This document shows positions 45,301 to 56,747 of a stretch of DNA of 64,000 nucleotides, piece after piece. Under the pieces are notes generated by a model. That model made no database searches and was not told the DNA's origin. It saw nothing but the letters and a program-made list of their open reading frames with translations. Numbering within the stretch: position 1 is the first letter of the stretch; the number at the start of each line of letters is the position of its first letter. A program made the translations under genes and the position numbers. This stretch comes from Paramacrobiotus metropolitanus (Eukaryota; Tardigrada; Eutardigrada; Parachela; Macrobiotidae): positions 2,046,001-2,110,000 of the forward strand of contig NW_026570221.1 of NCBI RefSeq assembly GCF_019649055.1. Reading direction: 5' to 3'.

Positions 45301-45816
45301 GCACGTACAGTACATGAAATCATTTTCGAATTCTGTATCCGAAATATGCTATTAAAGGGTGCCTATAAAATACACTGACAGGGTGTTTCTATTTAATAAA
45401 CAGAAAAGGGTGTCTATAAATTACGGGGTGCGAGAAGGGGTGCCTATAATAAACGAGGGTGTAAGGGGGTGCCTATAGTGATTTCCTTATATATATGTAC
45501 TAGCCAGGTATATCTATATATTTATGAAAGTTATGCTTTACCTTATCTTAATTGTTGGCGGTGTACAAACTGTTCTGTACGTACAAGTTGTGGAATTGTA
45601 AAGGTTATTACGATTTCTACTTTTGCAGACGGTGACGGAGGAGGTTGTGCGTATGGTGGGATGGATGGCAACGACAGTGATGCCGGTTCGCGGGGTTCAC
45701 GTCGTTTTGTTATACAGGGCACGTACACGCCCAGCTCGTCGATGGAACGCAATGGCAGTCTCTCGCCGGATTCCGGACGACGGTCTTGTGGGCAAGGAAA
45801 AGGTTACTGGAGTTGA
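39389..45816 (+). CDS. giant histidine-rich repeat protein with coiled-coil C-terminal region
   Basis: Exons 39389-39488, 41213-43276, 43337-43747, 44012-44524 and 45629-45816 give 1,091 aa in agreeing phases. Residues about 1-700 are His/Asp/Ser/Pro-rich. First comes a run of near-identical 8-residue units (DKGHHGHA, DKGHHGHV and so on, about 41595-41740). Then come dozens of 8-12-residue units of the type HRHSxHPxDD. Two CxxC pairs (CGC, CKAC) sit in the tract, and a further CPGC pair twice in exon 3. Residues about 730-1030 form a charged Cys-bearing coiled coil (EREDKLRTMQMEHC, KMKIDELTNELDCLKKYG). No signal peptide or membrane helix is present. It is probably a metal-binding or phase-separating scaffold; the function is inferred from composition only. 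Intron 1 (1.7 kb) and intron 4 (1.1 kb, with a TIR element) hold no other gene. The exon 2 donor uses the second of two overlapping GTAAG sites (43277), which keeps the frame. Confidence 0.75.
44741..45480. mobile_element. 740-bp TIR element with repeated subterminal motifs
   Basis: The left end reads CACTATAGGCACCCC and the right end is its reverse complement (GGGTGCCTATAGTG). Within about 130 bases of each end the motif (TT)TATAGGCACCC or AGACACCC recurs three to five times in mirrored orientation (for example at 44775, 44850, 45355, 45410 and 45440). This is the subterminal-repeat layout that transposases bind. The interior has no transposase-like frame. Target duplications are not clear. 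The CACTA start recalls CACTA elements, but I do not assign a superfamily. It sits in intron 4 of the His-rich gene. Confidence 0.75.
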
Positions 45817-46325
45817 TGTGTTGTTTGTACTTGGGTCTTGTTGTTAGATTGACGATATTGATGGTTGTGCAGCGCTACTCTAGTCGACACTAGTAATTGA
45901 CAGTTGACACCACATGATTTTTCCGTTGTTGAATAAAGAAAAAAGTTCAGTTAGAGTCGGCTGGACCAATTTACGTACTCCAGTAAGTACAAAAATTCCC
46001 TTTTCGTTAGACTTTTATCTGCACATACAGAGTAGATATGTGATATGCGGGCAGTCGAGTGCAGCTGGATGAAAAAGCAACTTATACAACAGCTACTTAC
46101 CGTTTTTGTATTTTGTGAATAGTAGTAACAGTAAAATTCAAGTGAGTTGAAAATTCTGGGTGATTGGTTTAATTGATCACAGCCAGTACATTACTTACTT
46201 ACGCTTTCGATAAAACCGAATTAACGAATGAATGATTCAAACTATGTTAACTACAAAGTACAAAGTACAATTGTACAAGGTACTTACTGTAATTCTTAAT
46301 TTTATTATTTAATGACTAGTAGACC

Positions 46326-46342
46326 CCGCGCAAACTGCGCGG
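46326..46342. repeat. perfect palindrome CCGCGCA-aac-TGCGCGG
   Basis: A seven-base perfect inverted repeat with a three-base loop, in an AT-rich intergenic region. Confidence 0.8.
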
Positions 46343-47927
46343 AATAAATCGGCGATAAATTGTTATTTATGGAAAGCTACAAAGCACAAACCCATGACTG
46401 CAAATTTAGTTTTATTGAGCGGAGCGTATAAGAATATTTTAGTTAGTGCGTCCCGACAAAACAATCCAGTGATGCGACCGTACGACCACCGATGTCAACC
46501 TTTAGACCACTTAGAATAAAAATACTTTCCAGTTTCCTCCAACTGTTTACACACAATTTAAACCTGATGAAGACTTCAAAATTTCGTTGTGTTCTTTGGT
46601 GAACTTTTTATTGATTAACGTCGACAACTTAAGCACAGTGTCTTGCTTGCGACCCCCGCTGCAGATAGGCGCCGCCTATGATTCCGCTTTCTGTTACGTG
46701 CTTATAAAATTTGTTTCAAGTTTGGCAAAAATCTATGCATTTGTATAGTACATCCCCAACGCGTTGTCGCCTCCCCAATCCCAACCCCAACCCATCCCAA
46801 ACCCAACCCATTTAACGCCAACAACATCCCCAACCCATTAAACGCATTGTCGCTTCACGCTTACGTCCTCACAGATGGTTCATTAATGTAGCTTGTCGCA
46901 CCCAGGCGCACCGGAGAGGGTATTCCCCTAGTTTTTTTGTTCTGACCTTTGATGGGAGCTGATCTGACGGAATGCTTTATAGCTGGCGGAAAGATAGATT
47001 AGAATGCGGATAAGCTTCGCTTTTTAAATTTTCTGTTTATGTTAAATTGTTGAATGCTAAAAATGCGGTTTTGTTTTCATAAAACCGTTTTGTCTACGTT
47101 CCTTAGCGGAAAAATATCCCTTCTGAAAAATATTTTTACCTTCTCTACCTTCCCCTGCTGGAGGCTCGCGCGCTCCTCATTTAGGTCGCCGTGAAAAGAT
47201 TTGCCTTGGGCCGCTTTCTCCCCCCGGGCGGCGGTTAGACTCGAATCCTAGTGCGTACGCCCGGTGGGACTGGGACTCGCTGTTTTGCTCGAGTAGTCCA
47301 CATCATTTCCAGTCGAACACCAAAATTCTCAAAATCGACTTTCAGTCTCTCACAAAATGATGTTTATTTGAGATTTGAAAAAAAGGATAAAATATTCCAC
47401 TTTATTGGCACGGCAGCAAAAGCCAACCGCCCTTTGGAAGCAGTTTTAAATTTTAATTAATACATCTAATCAACCCGTTGCGAAAGGCAACTACTTTATC
47501 TTTGGAATTTGGGTCCCTCCCACTTTCCAGGAGATTCTGCATGTTCAGTCTTTAAGAAACATCACTTTCCGAGCCTACATATTTTAAAAACTAACTCTTA
47601 ATAAAAATCTTATGAACTAAAGGCAGTCCGATAACTAACGGACACCAAAGTTCCATCAAGTGTAGATGTCTTTTCCTGTGCTGTTCGTGCCAGTGGTGGC
47701 TTGGGTGGGTTTGCAGTGGTGGGTTCTGCCCTTTTCCCGTAGACTTTGTATGTTAAGTTCTTTTAAGATTTTCTCTAAAACTTCACATACTTTCAAAAAA
47801 CTAACTGGTTTCTGCAAATCTGCAAACTCGCGGCTATTGAATGACATATAGACATCAAAGTTTGGTTCAGTGGATCGCTCAAAAAAGGGTGACAGAAATG
47901 GAATTCGCTAAGGCTTATTTTATTAAT

Positions 47928-47955
47928 ATATAGGATATAGGATATAGGATATAGG
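47928..47955. repeat. microsatellite (ATATAGG)4
   Basis: Four perfect consecutive seven-base units in the intergenic stretch before the NOL7-like gene. Confidence 0.95.
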
Positions 47956-48386
47956 ATGTTTCTATATCGACCGCCTGGAATGGCATTTTGATGTGTTCCA
48001 GTGCTGTGTGCTCACTGTCAGCTGTCACTTTTCAAGCTCTCAAGTCTAAAGCCATCAGAAACAGAATTCAAAAAATCGTGAAAGCATACCGAAATTTTAT
48101 ATTCTGTTTTATTTATCTTCATCCTTATTATTTCTGTTAGAACGATGAGTTAATAAAAAATTGATATCATTTCATCATTGTTGGTGGCACAGACGTACAG
48201 TGGCTGTATATACGTTTTGCAGCGTTCACCCTGTTAGTTGTTACCCTTGCCATCGTGGCTTAGCGTGCTGTTTTGAAAAGGAAAAGGCCCGAAAAGCTTT
48301 CGAGTCTTGCGCTTGAATCTGCAGTGGATCACTGGATTGCTCGAATTGAGCGAAGTCGCTAATCTCATTCATTTGACTTCGTTGAC

Positions 48387-49966
48387 ATGAACGATAACGA
48401 TTTACTGATGAGCGAGACGTCCGAAGTGGAGGACGACGACGCTCCCGAGGATGTGGGCTTCGCGGCCTCGCGTGTCACAGCACAACAGCAGCGACAGCAG
48501 GAACTGCAGGCCTCTAAACTGCACAAACAGGAACGCCACGCCAAGAATGCCAAACAGCAGGCCTGGTTCCACGATCAAAAGGTATTTTTTTCTCTTCCGC
48601 ACATACATGTGATCACCTACGCCGTTATGCGTAGCGGATCGGAGAACGTTTGCAGGATAAATGGCACGAAAATTCTCATACTTACTAAAAGTCTAAAATT
48701 AGAAAAATTTCATAGTGTGTGTGCTGTTAAAATGTGATTATTCTTTATTTTTAAGCGTAAATAGCTGAATATTATCCAGGTATTGTTATTTATTATTTTT
48801 TACTGGAAAATTTTTAGGGCTAATTTTCTTAAATTTTTTTGCAGTTGAAAAACAAGTTAACTAGATTTTGCCGCTTGTTAATGTACTGTTGGGCCTATAT
48901 CTGTAATGTTGGTGTTGTCAGGTTAAAGCGCTGCTAAAACCAAAGAAATCCTCTAAAAATTCATCAAAATCAGCACCACAGCCAGACCATCCTCCGCGTG
49001 ATGCGGAAATTGAGTTTCCGGCAAATGAAGATACCGATATGGTTATCGAGGAGAAACCTGATGTAAAGAAGCCCCGCCGAAAGAAACCGATGCCTTTGTC
49101 TGAAGACGGTATAATTTTTTTCGCTATTTCGGCTGTGAAATATTTCGTGCATTTACTGCATTTATTGCCAATGTTTAACTTCGACGAAAGGTTGTGTTTT
49201 GCTAATAGCAATGCTCTTACAGATGAGCCGTTTCCGGATTTTATTCCCTTGGATAAAAAGTACGTAGAAATGTCGTTCGAAAGTAAAAATGTAACAAGGC
49301 GGTGTGATATACCTGTTTAAATTTTTCATCCCCGGGCTTTATGATGAGTATTTGAAACGTTGGCTTTGTTTTTGTGTTTCGTATTTTTTTTCAGCTTTCT
49401 TTGTACGGAACTTGTTCTGTATACTTAACTACGTGTATTTTATGCGTATTGTTTGGTTTACAGCAGTGACGAAAAATCAGCGTCTTCCAGGTCGAATGTG
49501 CGGATAAAAAGTATTAAAAATGCTGCATCGTTACAACGACCGGAAGTGCTGGCCTTCGCCCGATCACGCTTTACAGCCCGAAATGTCCGACGTATTCCCG
49601 GTAAGAAAAATTTGCAGCTATCCAGGTGGCTTATAGCCATGGTTTCGCTGTTTTGGCTACAAACGTTGCGAGTCTGACGATGCCCAATTGCCCAATTCTG
49701 TACCAGTGCTCCACGTAACCACGTTGATTCGAGTAGATTTTTGATGCAGTACAGTACTATGATTCTACAGTTTATTTGCATTATGCCCGTATTATATGGA
49801 TGGGGCTCTGTTTCAAAATATGGATGTTGATTAGTGTCCAGCGCGCAGGCACTTGTATGTGTGGGTGGGTATTGCCAAATAAAAACTAAAACATGGATGT
49901 TTTGTTGCAGCGTCCACGATCGCCAGTATTGCTGCGAAACGGCTGGCCACCCAACGTCGGTTATGA
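48387..49966 (+). CDS. NOL7: NOL7/UTP16-like nucleolar protein
   Basis: Exons 48387-48581, 48922-49108, 49223-49259, 49464-49600 and 49911-49966 give 203 aa with agreeing phases; human NOL7 is 257. The start is acidic (SETSEVEDDDAPEDVGFAAS), like NOL7's DDEAPEELTFASA. A Gln/Lys-rich helix (RQQELQASKLHKQERHAKN) and a Lys-rich low-complexity middle follow. The C-terminal block (VLAFARSRFTARNVRRIPAS, then SIAAKRLATQ) resembles the family's AFIHNSLYG...LANKRL region. NOL7/UTP16 acts in the nucleolus in early small-subunit rRNA processing. The match is by short motifs, so this is a probable rather than certain assignment. Confidence 0.65.
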
Positions 49967-50462
49967 ATTTTGCCTTTCTTGTTTTTCACTTGTTAGGGAG
50001 TGGTTCCTGTTGTGTATGCCAGTGTGCGGCTGTGAAATACAGCCAGAAATAAAACGTGCGATAAAATATATCATTAAAACAACAAAAAGTGGAGAAGCCT
50101 GGTTGATCCAGATATATGTAATTTTAGATCAACCACTCAGAATTACATAAAATCTCACGTTCAGTCCTAAAAATGAGAAACTATGGATGCGTATTTACTG
50201 TAAGCATCTTTTTCCCATCATTACTGTGAAGTGCACAGAAATGAGCCATTTGTAGAAGCTTGTTAATGAGTTAAAGCAAACTCGCAATGTCAGAGCAATT
50301 AATTTTAGAAATTTGTAGCAGCAAGAATGTATGGAATTAAAAGTCCATCATCATTCAAATTATACATAAAAAACACGAAATATTAAAAATCTTTAACCAG
50401 CCACCGAGTGGAGTATTCACGTTAAGCGATCCAACGAAAACCTGCATTAATCTCCGCCGATA
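49967..50462. other. intergenic between convergent genes
   Basis: 0.5 kb, AT-rich, 3' flanks of the NOL7-like and CTR genes. No gene is recognised. Confidence 0.5.
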
Positions 50463-51104
50463 TTATAAGCAACTCGTATCACAATTCTTCTGACATTTAT
50501 TCCCGCAATTCTTCCCACACGCCCGACAAATCCCCGTGCCATGCCGGCACCCAACCGCCGCCTCATCCGGCGCCGGTCGCTTATCTCGACTGGTCAGCGG
50601 TGTCATAATAAAATAACCCAACACCGTGCCGGCCGTCATAGCCACAAACAGCCACACATTGAACGTCATGGCGATCAGCATGAGGAAGTACGACAACACC
50701 ATTTCCTCTCCGTGCAGCAGCGTCTCCAGCAGATGGTACCGGCGAAACACCAAGCGCAGCCAGATGCCCGCGGATAACTGCGGATGGGCTTTGAGGAGAT
50801 CCGCCACCCGCTGCCCATCCCAGCGGCTGATTAATTCGCGGAATTTCTTGGAGGATTCTAGCACCAGCGCCATGCCCAGCACGACAAACACCGACCAGAT
50901 CAGCTCCGTGTCCCGCCGCGGTGCCCACAGATAAAAGAGAATGTATCCAGGAATCTGAAAGTTGAAATACATCGGCATCGACATGCTGGGCTGCATTGAT
51001 ACGGACGTGCTCTGATTAACGTAATCCACAGAGTGGACAACGGGCAGCGGCAATTCCATGGTGCGGGGATAATTCGCGCTTTCGTAATGATGATGGGATG
51101 ACAT
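50463..51104 (-). CDS. SLC31A: high-affinity copper transporter, CTR (SLC31A) family
   Basis: Single exon of 213 aa. CTR proteins form trimers that import Cu(I) at the plasma membrane. The N-terminus is His- then Met-rich (SSHHHYESAN, SMQPSMSMPMYFNF), running into the family's MYFNF block before TM1. TM2 carries the copper-gating MxxxM (in LMLIAMTFN) and TM3 the GxxxG (GTVLGYF). The C-terminus ends in an unusually Cys-rich tail with seven Cys in about 30 residues (CRACGKNCGNKCQKNC). The human protein ends in a short HCH. The ATG at 51104 is chosen because the in-frame upstream codon at 51113 is TTG. Confidence 0.94.
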   Translation of the reverse strand: MSSHHHYESANYPRTMELPLPVVHSVDYVNQSTSVSMQPSMSMPMYFNFQIPGYILFYLWAPRRDTELIWSVFVVLGMALVLESSKKFRELISRWDGQRVADLLKAHPQLSAGIWLRLVFRRYHLLETLLHGEEMVLSYFLMLIAMTFNVWLFVAMTAGTVLGYFIMTPLTSRDKRPAPDEAAVGCRHGTGICRACGKNCGNKCQKNCDTSCL

Positions 51105-51657
51105 AATTGACAATATCAGGGAATTGAACCTCGAATTCTCGAAGTAAAATATTTTGCGCAGAAGCGCAGATCGAATGTTGTCTGGTTGGGTGTAATGTGC
51201 TCGATCAGTGTAAATGTTTATCGTGGCGTTATCAGGTTTCAGACTGATAAAAACCGGATCGGTTGTCGATGTGTTCGTGGTACAACGGAGAAAGATTTCC
51301 CCAGTCAGTTCAGATTTCGCTGTCAGTGCGGTTAACAGCCATTCATCACGCGTTCACCGTGCGATCAAGCGCGACGGACAAGTAGGTAACTATCTGCTGT
51401 TGTACAGGTATATACCAGGTAAGCAATGACAAGTCAAAATCAACAACGAAATAAATATTTTTAAAAATCTCGGTACAGACGTAGCGCGTATGAAAGAGAC
51501 GCGTATACTTGAGAGTTTGCAGTCTCTTCATACGCACACACGATTCAACTTTCACTTGACGAAGTTCAGACAGTAAAATCAGCGATAATGGGAGCGATAA
51601 TTTCAAACTGACTGTAATTATGTCATCAATTTAGTTAATATGTCTCTTGTCTGAGTG
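51105..51657. other. intergenic between same-strand CTR and EMC4 genes
   Basis: 0.55 kb holding the CTR promoter and the EMC4 3' flank. No gene is recognised. Confidence 0.5.
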
Positions 51658-53444
51658 TTACATATTCCCTCCAGCCAAATATTCCACTCTCTGCAAAAAA
51701 AAAACATTTTCCTTAAGCAAAATAACATAAGAATACGCAGTTGCGTCAGTACATTTTATCCGACTTGGAGAGAAAACAAAAAACAATCCGTACCTCCAAG
51801 GGTTTTTCGAAAGACAGCCAGTCAGACGGTTGCGTCGGCAGCAGTCCCATGGAGTTGCATTTATACACAGCCAATCCCAGTGCCACGATATTCCCCAAGA
51901 CGTACACGAGTTTCTGAAGGAACGAGTTCCGCCCCTCGATTTGCTTGAATGCTATAAAAAATGGAGTCAATGATATCGATTATCAAGTAATTTCTGGTCA
52001 AACTGTAACTGCATATTGCAACACGAAATGTTATTAATTCAAATTACACTATTCAAACTATCTATCTGTGAGTATGTAATAGAATTTCGGGTAAAAAGGA
52101 GGATACTTTCACCGAGTCTAGCCATAACGCACATACACATAGCCTACACAGGTGCACAAAAAGTTAATACAGTTTACAATACATATAACAGAAAGTGAAA
52201 GTTACGCACAGTCGCACATTTAAATAAGCAAAACTACGCAAAATTGTTGCTACCAAATAACGACTTGGACTGTACAGACGTCATTCAAGTTAGTATAAAC
52301 TTCAAAATCACAAAAATTCGTATCATGCGTAGTGAGCACACGTACTTTGATGCAAAAGCAAAAAACAAAGCAAAAAATTTGAATGCAAAAAACATCTGGT
52401 GATGAGGAATGACACGACCAGCATTTGGAATGGTATACAAAGTAAAGTGATTTTACGAGTTAAGTAATGTACACTGTACTTAAACGTAAACGGAAATAAG
52501 TTATCCACAGACCACAGTTGACAAAAGTCACAAAATAATTAAAAACAAATTTATGAAAGACATCCAGTAATTCAAGTGGTCGACCTCACCATGAGTTATG
52601 TAAAAACAGCCATCAAATACAAACTTACTCGACTGCGCAGAAATAATCGCTTTCACCGGTTTGAAGAACATCATCACCACCATCATAATGGGAAAGATGG
52701 AGATGGCATTGCCTGACATCCACATGATGAACAGATTCATCGGCACTTGTTTGATGGGCGCCAACGCGATATCCCAGGATCGCTGTAGGAATACACAAAC
52801 TGTGACAAACATATTACGTCATCACCCAAAATTTAAAATACACCGTAAAGCGCTGGCTCGCATTTAATTAAGAAAATAATACATAATTACATAAAAAACA
52901 AAACAAGTAATTCATTGATGTATCTGGGCACCAGGAAGGTTGGAATTATTGAATTATCCTTCGCCAAAATAATAACTGAATTCTAGAAAATTATAATTCA
53001 GAGTTAAAACTACAAAACCGCTAAAAGAATAGAAGTATACGTAACAAGAACGATCATTAAAACAGAGCCCAAGAACCGAAAAGCATATTATACCACAGAC
53101 GTGCCGCGTACCTTGACAATTAATTCCGGATCGATACCTTTGGACTGAGATTCGGATGAGGAGGAGAAATTGGGATTGTATCCCACAGGATTAGGCAGGT
53201 CGGGACGGTTTAAGGGGGGCAGATACGCCACTTGGAACAGTTTCTCCGGCTTGACGGCGCTATAACATTCGCGAATTTAGTATGGAAATATAGGGAATAG
53301 ATAAACTGTGAATCTGGGAGATAGTAGGAGAGAGTTAGCTGTTAGTTCCTGCTCTTACACCGTGGTGATGGGATTGACTGAACCGCCAGCAGCTGGCTTC
53401 TTCGGTTTCCCTGCGGAATATTTGGCTGTAGTTGCCACTGGCAT
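51658..53444 (-). CDS. EMC4: ER membrane protein complex subunit 4
   Basis: Exons read from 53444 down: 53359-53444, 53112-53259, 52629-52782, 51794-51951 and 51658-51690. They give 192 aa (human 183) with all phases agreeing. EMC inserts tail-anchored and multi-pass proteins into the ER membrane. The product shows PVGYN in the N-terminal part, then [32 protein letters not shown] (TM1), [20 protein letters not shown] (TM2) and [14 protein letters not shown], each matching the family closely. A tiny last exon codes [10 protein letters not shown], the counterpart of the human tail. Confidence 0.95.
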
Positions 53445-53968
53445 TCTGGGAGCTGTTCAGTAATGAGATCCACGGATCAAGCAACTCACAATCAGATGGT
53501 TAAAGAGAGACTTCAAGAGAATTCGACAAAATCAGCCAACTTTATTAGGGAATTACCTAAACGTCACAAAAGCAAAACTGGAGAATTTTAATTTGCCGTA
53601 AAATTTAAAGAAGGCTGCAGTCACTTGTGTAAAATGTGACAAGTGAACTGAAGTGTGAGTTCCAGTTTTCTTGTTTCCGGTACATAATGGAACCATTCGC
53701 ACTGGAAGTTGTTAATGGAACTATTTGCAGTCACCGGCAGTGGAAGTCGTTTATTCTGGTCGCAGGGAAATACAAAAAATTCAGTTTTATTATTTTTACA
53801 ATTTATTTTGACTTTTCGCTAACTGTAACGGAGTAACCGTATCTTCATGCTTTTTCGATTTTTGGTGAAAGAAACTTTTTTTTGGTTAATAACGGTTATA
53901 CAAATTCTGTTTCCGATATTCGCTGTTTTAGTTGTGCTTTCATAGACTGTTTTATCACTTGCGGCGCC
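53445..53968. promoter_or_regulatory. divergent promoter region (EMC4 / MRPL17)
   Basis: About 0.5 kb between two outward-pointing start codons. No coding region is recognised. Both promoters are expected here; no element can be named. Confidence 0.4.
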
Positions 53969-55059
53969 ATGACAGAACGACTGCGAGTGCTCGTCCGACC
54001 CCGACATGGCCATCTGAGAGCCAGGATCAACAAAAAGATCGAGGATGACATTGTCTACATCGATCAAACAGGGGCCGACCGTACGACCCAGCTGCGGAAG
54101 CTGGTAACGGGACTGTTCCGGTATGAGCGCGTGGAGACCCATCCGCATGTGGCCCTCGAGATGCAGGGCTACGCGGAGCGGCTGGTGCAAGAGGCGCTCA
54201 AGTACGGACCCAACCACAAGCCCACCATGGAGCTCATGGACTTTTGGATGAACGAGAAGGATCTCATCCATAAGGTCTTCAAAGTCTTTGTTCCCAGGTA
54301 AACACCTACCTCGGCAACCGATGTTCGGCGCCTGTGGATCTGAACACGCGTAATTTTTTGTATTTTTAGATTTTTTTTATTTTTAGGTTGCAGAATTGCA
54401 GCAAATTGAGTTTTGAATAAATGATGAAGCACTGAAGTTTGTTCCAGCTTTAAACGTCTTATTCTTTTTTGTGTAAACTTTGTATCTGCTGTTTCGCAAA
54501 AATAAAAAAAAATTAAAATTATGAAAATGGTTACTGGGAACTGGAATGGTCTATGATTCTATAGTCTAACTTTAAATTGGTAATTATTTTAATTATCTCT
54601 GGAGTCAAGAAACTCTGGTAATGTACTTACTGTACTTACAAATATGATAATACGTTTCTTAAAAATTTAAATGAGTTGTTCTTATCGTTAAAATTTATTT
54701 ATAGCGTTCCAGTAATCTAGTTCGTTTTATGTTTATTTTCGTTCTTTGTCTTCTTATTTCCCTATGGTTTTGTTTCTAGATACCAGAAATTCGACGCTCC
54801 ATACACCAAACTGCATAAGATTCCCATGATGAATAAACAGAAACAACCGATGATACGCGGCGTATTGGAGATGAAAGGGAATCCGTATCCACCGGTTGAG
54901 CCGCATCCGCTGCAGAACCGAAACTCCCTGGCCAACATCCTCATCGCCGAAGCCAAAAAAGAGTATTATCTGCGGAAGCTGAAAACCCCGGAGGAAGTGA
55001 ATAAAATGCCGCCGGCAGAAAATCCCACCGCGACGGAATCTACTCCGTCTTCCGCATAG
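53969..55059 (+). CDS. MRPL17: mitochondrial ribosomal protein bL17m
   Basis: Exons 53969-54297 and 54780-55059 give 202 aa; human MRPL17 is 175. It is a large-subunit protein of the mitochondrial ribosome. The core matches bL17: DRTTQLRKLVTGLFRYERVE, EMQGYAERLVQEAL, MDFWMNEKDLIHKVFKVFVPRY. A C-terminal extension of about 70 residues, Lys/Pro-rich, follows, as in other animal versions. An Arg codon is split across the intron. The frame is open upstream of the chosen ATG to 53882, but that stretch is not bL17-like. Confidence 0.94.
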
Positions 55060-55642
55060 CGGGCTTGTTTGTTATGTATGTATAGTAAAAAAGAATCTAG
55101 TGGTATGACATTCTGTGTTTGTTTTTTAATTCAGAAATTTGGTGTGGAATTGTCAGGCTGCGTTTATGATTCGTCGGTTTGTTGGATGCAAAATAAGCAC
55201 TGAAAACCCGTTCCTTTTGAAACTCTACGCAGTACGAGTACTTGATATGTTCACAGACTTGAATCCTTGATTCACCAAATATCCAAACCTGCGTACAACG
55301 CATGATCCGCGCATTGACCGTTAGCGGAATTTATTTGCTACAAATTTCATTCAGACAACAAAACCAAAAGCATTGCCGTTCTTAATTCCGCTCGAGATGA
55401 AGAGAACGCATAGCAGTATATAATTACATTACAATTGTTACATTTAGCGAAAGGAAAAGAAAACTGTTTTAAGACAAATGAATGCCGAATACAAATTACC
55501 ACTGGAATCCAGGAATATTCTCAACTTTCCAAGTGGGAATTCCGTAAAAAATACCCGCGCTGATCTCCACGCCACGCGAATCCCATAAATCCAGGGAAAA
55601 TAACATGAACAACAAATGAAGATCCTTCAGTGCGAATGTGAA
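55060..55642. other. intergenic between convergent MRPL17 and SNRPD3
   Basis: 0.58 kb of 3' flanks. No gene or repeat is recognised. Confidence 0.5.
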
Positions 55643-56056
55643 TTACATCGGGGGCCCGCCGCCACCCCGTCCCTCGCCGCGACCCCGACCGCCCCGCGGC
55701 GGGAACATCCCGCGGGGTCCCCGCGCCCGTCCCCGGCCGCGCGCCGCCTGCGCACGCAGGATGGCTGACTTGCCCAGGCCGGCGCCCTTGGTGCGGTCCG
55801 GCTTCTTCAACATCGGGGCATTCTTCAGCATGTCGGGCAGGATCATGAAGCGCACCATGGAGCCGCGAATGAAGACGTTCTCCAGCTGCGACACGCGGCC
55901 GTCGCGGTGCGTCACGCTGACCTGCGTCATCTGGCAGTTCATGTTGTCCTCGGCTTCGATCAGTTTGCCGCGGTACACTTCGCCCTCGTTGGTCTCGATG
56001 GTGATGATGTGGCCCTCCGCTTCGTGGAGGATTTTAATAGGGACGCCGATCGACAT
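55643..56056 (-). CDS. SNRPD3: small nuclear ribonucleoprotein Sm D3
   Basis: Single exon of 137 aa; human SmD3 is 126. It is part of the heptameric Sm ring on spliceosomal snRNAs. The Sm1 and Sm2 motifs are clear: [35 protein letters not shown] and [20 protein letters not shown]. The C-terminal tail is rich in Arg-Gly ([23 protein letters not shown]), the usual sites of symmetric dimethylation for SMN binding. The gene is markedly GC-rich compared with its flanks. Confidence 0.97.
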   Translation of the reverse strand: MSIGVPIKILHEAEGHIITIETNEGEVYRGKLIEAEDNMNCQMTQVSVTHRDGRVSQLENVFIRGSMVRFMILPDMLKNAPMLKKPDRTKGAGLGKSAILRAQAARGRGRARGPRGMFPPRGGRGRGEGRGGGGPPM

Positions 56057-56747
56057 GATAGGGAACTGAAGCGAGTGATGCGCAACGGCGCTGAAGAAAA
56101 ATGGGATAATCACAACGCCAGATGCCACTCAAGAACAAACAGAAACCGTAAGATTACGGTTTCTAATACGCGCAGTTTTTTCCTCCGATCAGTCACGCTT
56201 TATAAAAAAAAACGTTGCAGAAAAAACGGATCCTAGAAACTATACGGTAACTTTGATTTCGCCGTTCTTGTCACTTGTGCGTTGTGCCAAGCAAGTGGCG
56301 TACGTGCAAAACTAAAAAGCTAATGCGTTGATACAACGAACGCTCTGCTACAGGGTCCTGGTCGGACGCGATTCCATGCCAAATAGCACTTCCGGTGAAC
56401 CATCGAAACGTTTTAAACAACCTAACAACTTATTTTTTAAATTTTTCTAAATTTTTTGACTCGCAAATGTACTAGTCAATTTTTCTGTGAACAATAATGT
56501 ACCGTAACAAGATGACAACGCCGAAATAGAGGCTTGACTCATGTTTCGTAAAACATCGTTAAATCCAACCGTGCGACAGCTTCCCCGTACGGCTGCGATG
56601 ACATCAGTAAGTAGTTTTGGTTTTGTAGTTGTGCATTTTCTTGTTTGAGCGGCCAGACCAAATCACAAACAGAATGGCATTCTTTGCTTGAGCGCAGTTT
56701 CTTTTCAAGATCTTCCAGGACGCCCGTAATGATTTCCCTCTATTACA
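56057..56747. promoter_or_regulatory. divergent promoter region (SNRPD3 / XPG)
   Basis: 0.69 kb between outward-pointing starts. A short ATG frame at 56541 ending in a good donor (TCA/GTAAGT at 56607) might be an alternative 5' exon of XPG, but no join is proven. Confidence 0.4.

Larger units (their letters stand above)
45817..48386. other. long intergenic stretch, no gene recognised
   Basis: 2.6 kb with no supported gene. It contains a 7-bp-arm palindrome CCGCGCA-aac-TGCGCGG at 46326-46342, a C/A-rich low-complexity tract (CCCAACCC repeats) at about 46750-46850, a GC-rich patch at about 47160-47280, and a microsatellite at 47928-47955. Open frames (47251-47460, 47656-47851) look like chance. 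Confidence 0.5.

Noticed and set aside
46750-46860. CCCAACCC-rich tract as a telomere-like repeat
   Set aside because: The units are irregular and short; it looks like simple low complexity.
47220-47290. GC-rich stretch with GACTCGAATCCTAG, resembling a tRNA T-arm or tRNA-derived SINE
   Set aside because: No acceptor stem, D-arm or anticodon arm could be folded around it.
50091-50120. GCCTGGTTGATCCAGA resembles the 5' end of 18S rRNA
   Set aside because: The match stops after about 12 bases and nothing downstream resembles rRNA.
55638-56236. Plus-strand frames over SNRPD3
   Set aside because: They are shadows of the GC-rich RG-repeat gene on the minus strand.
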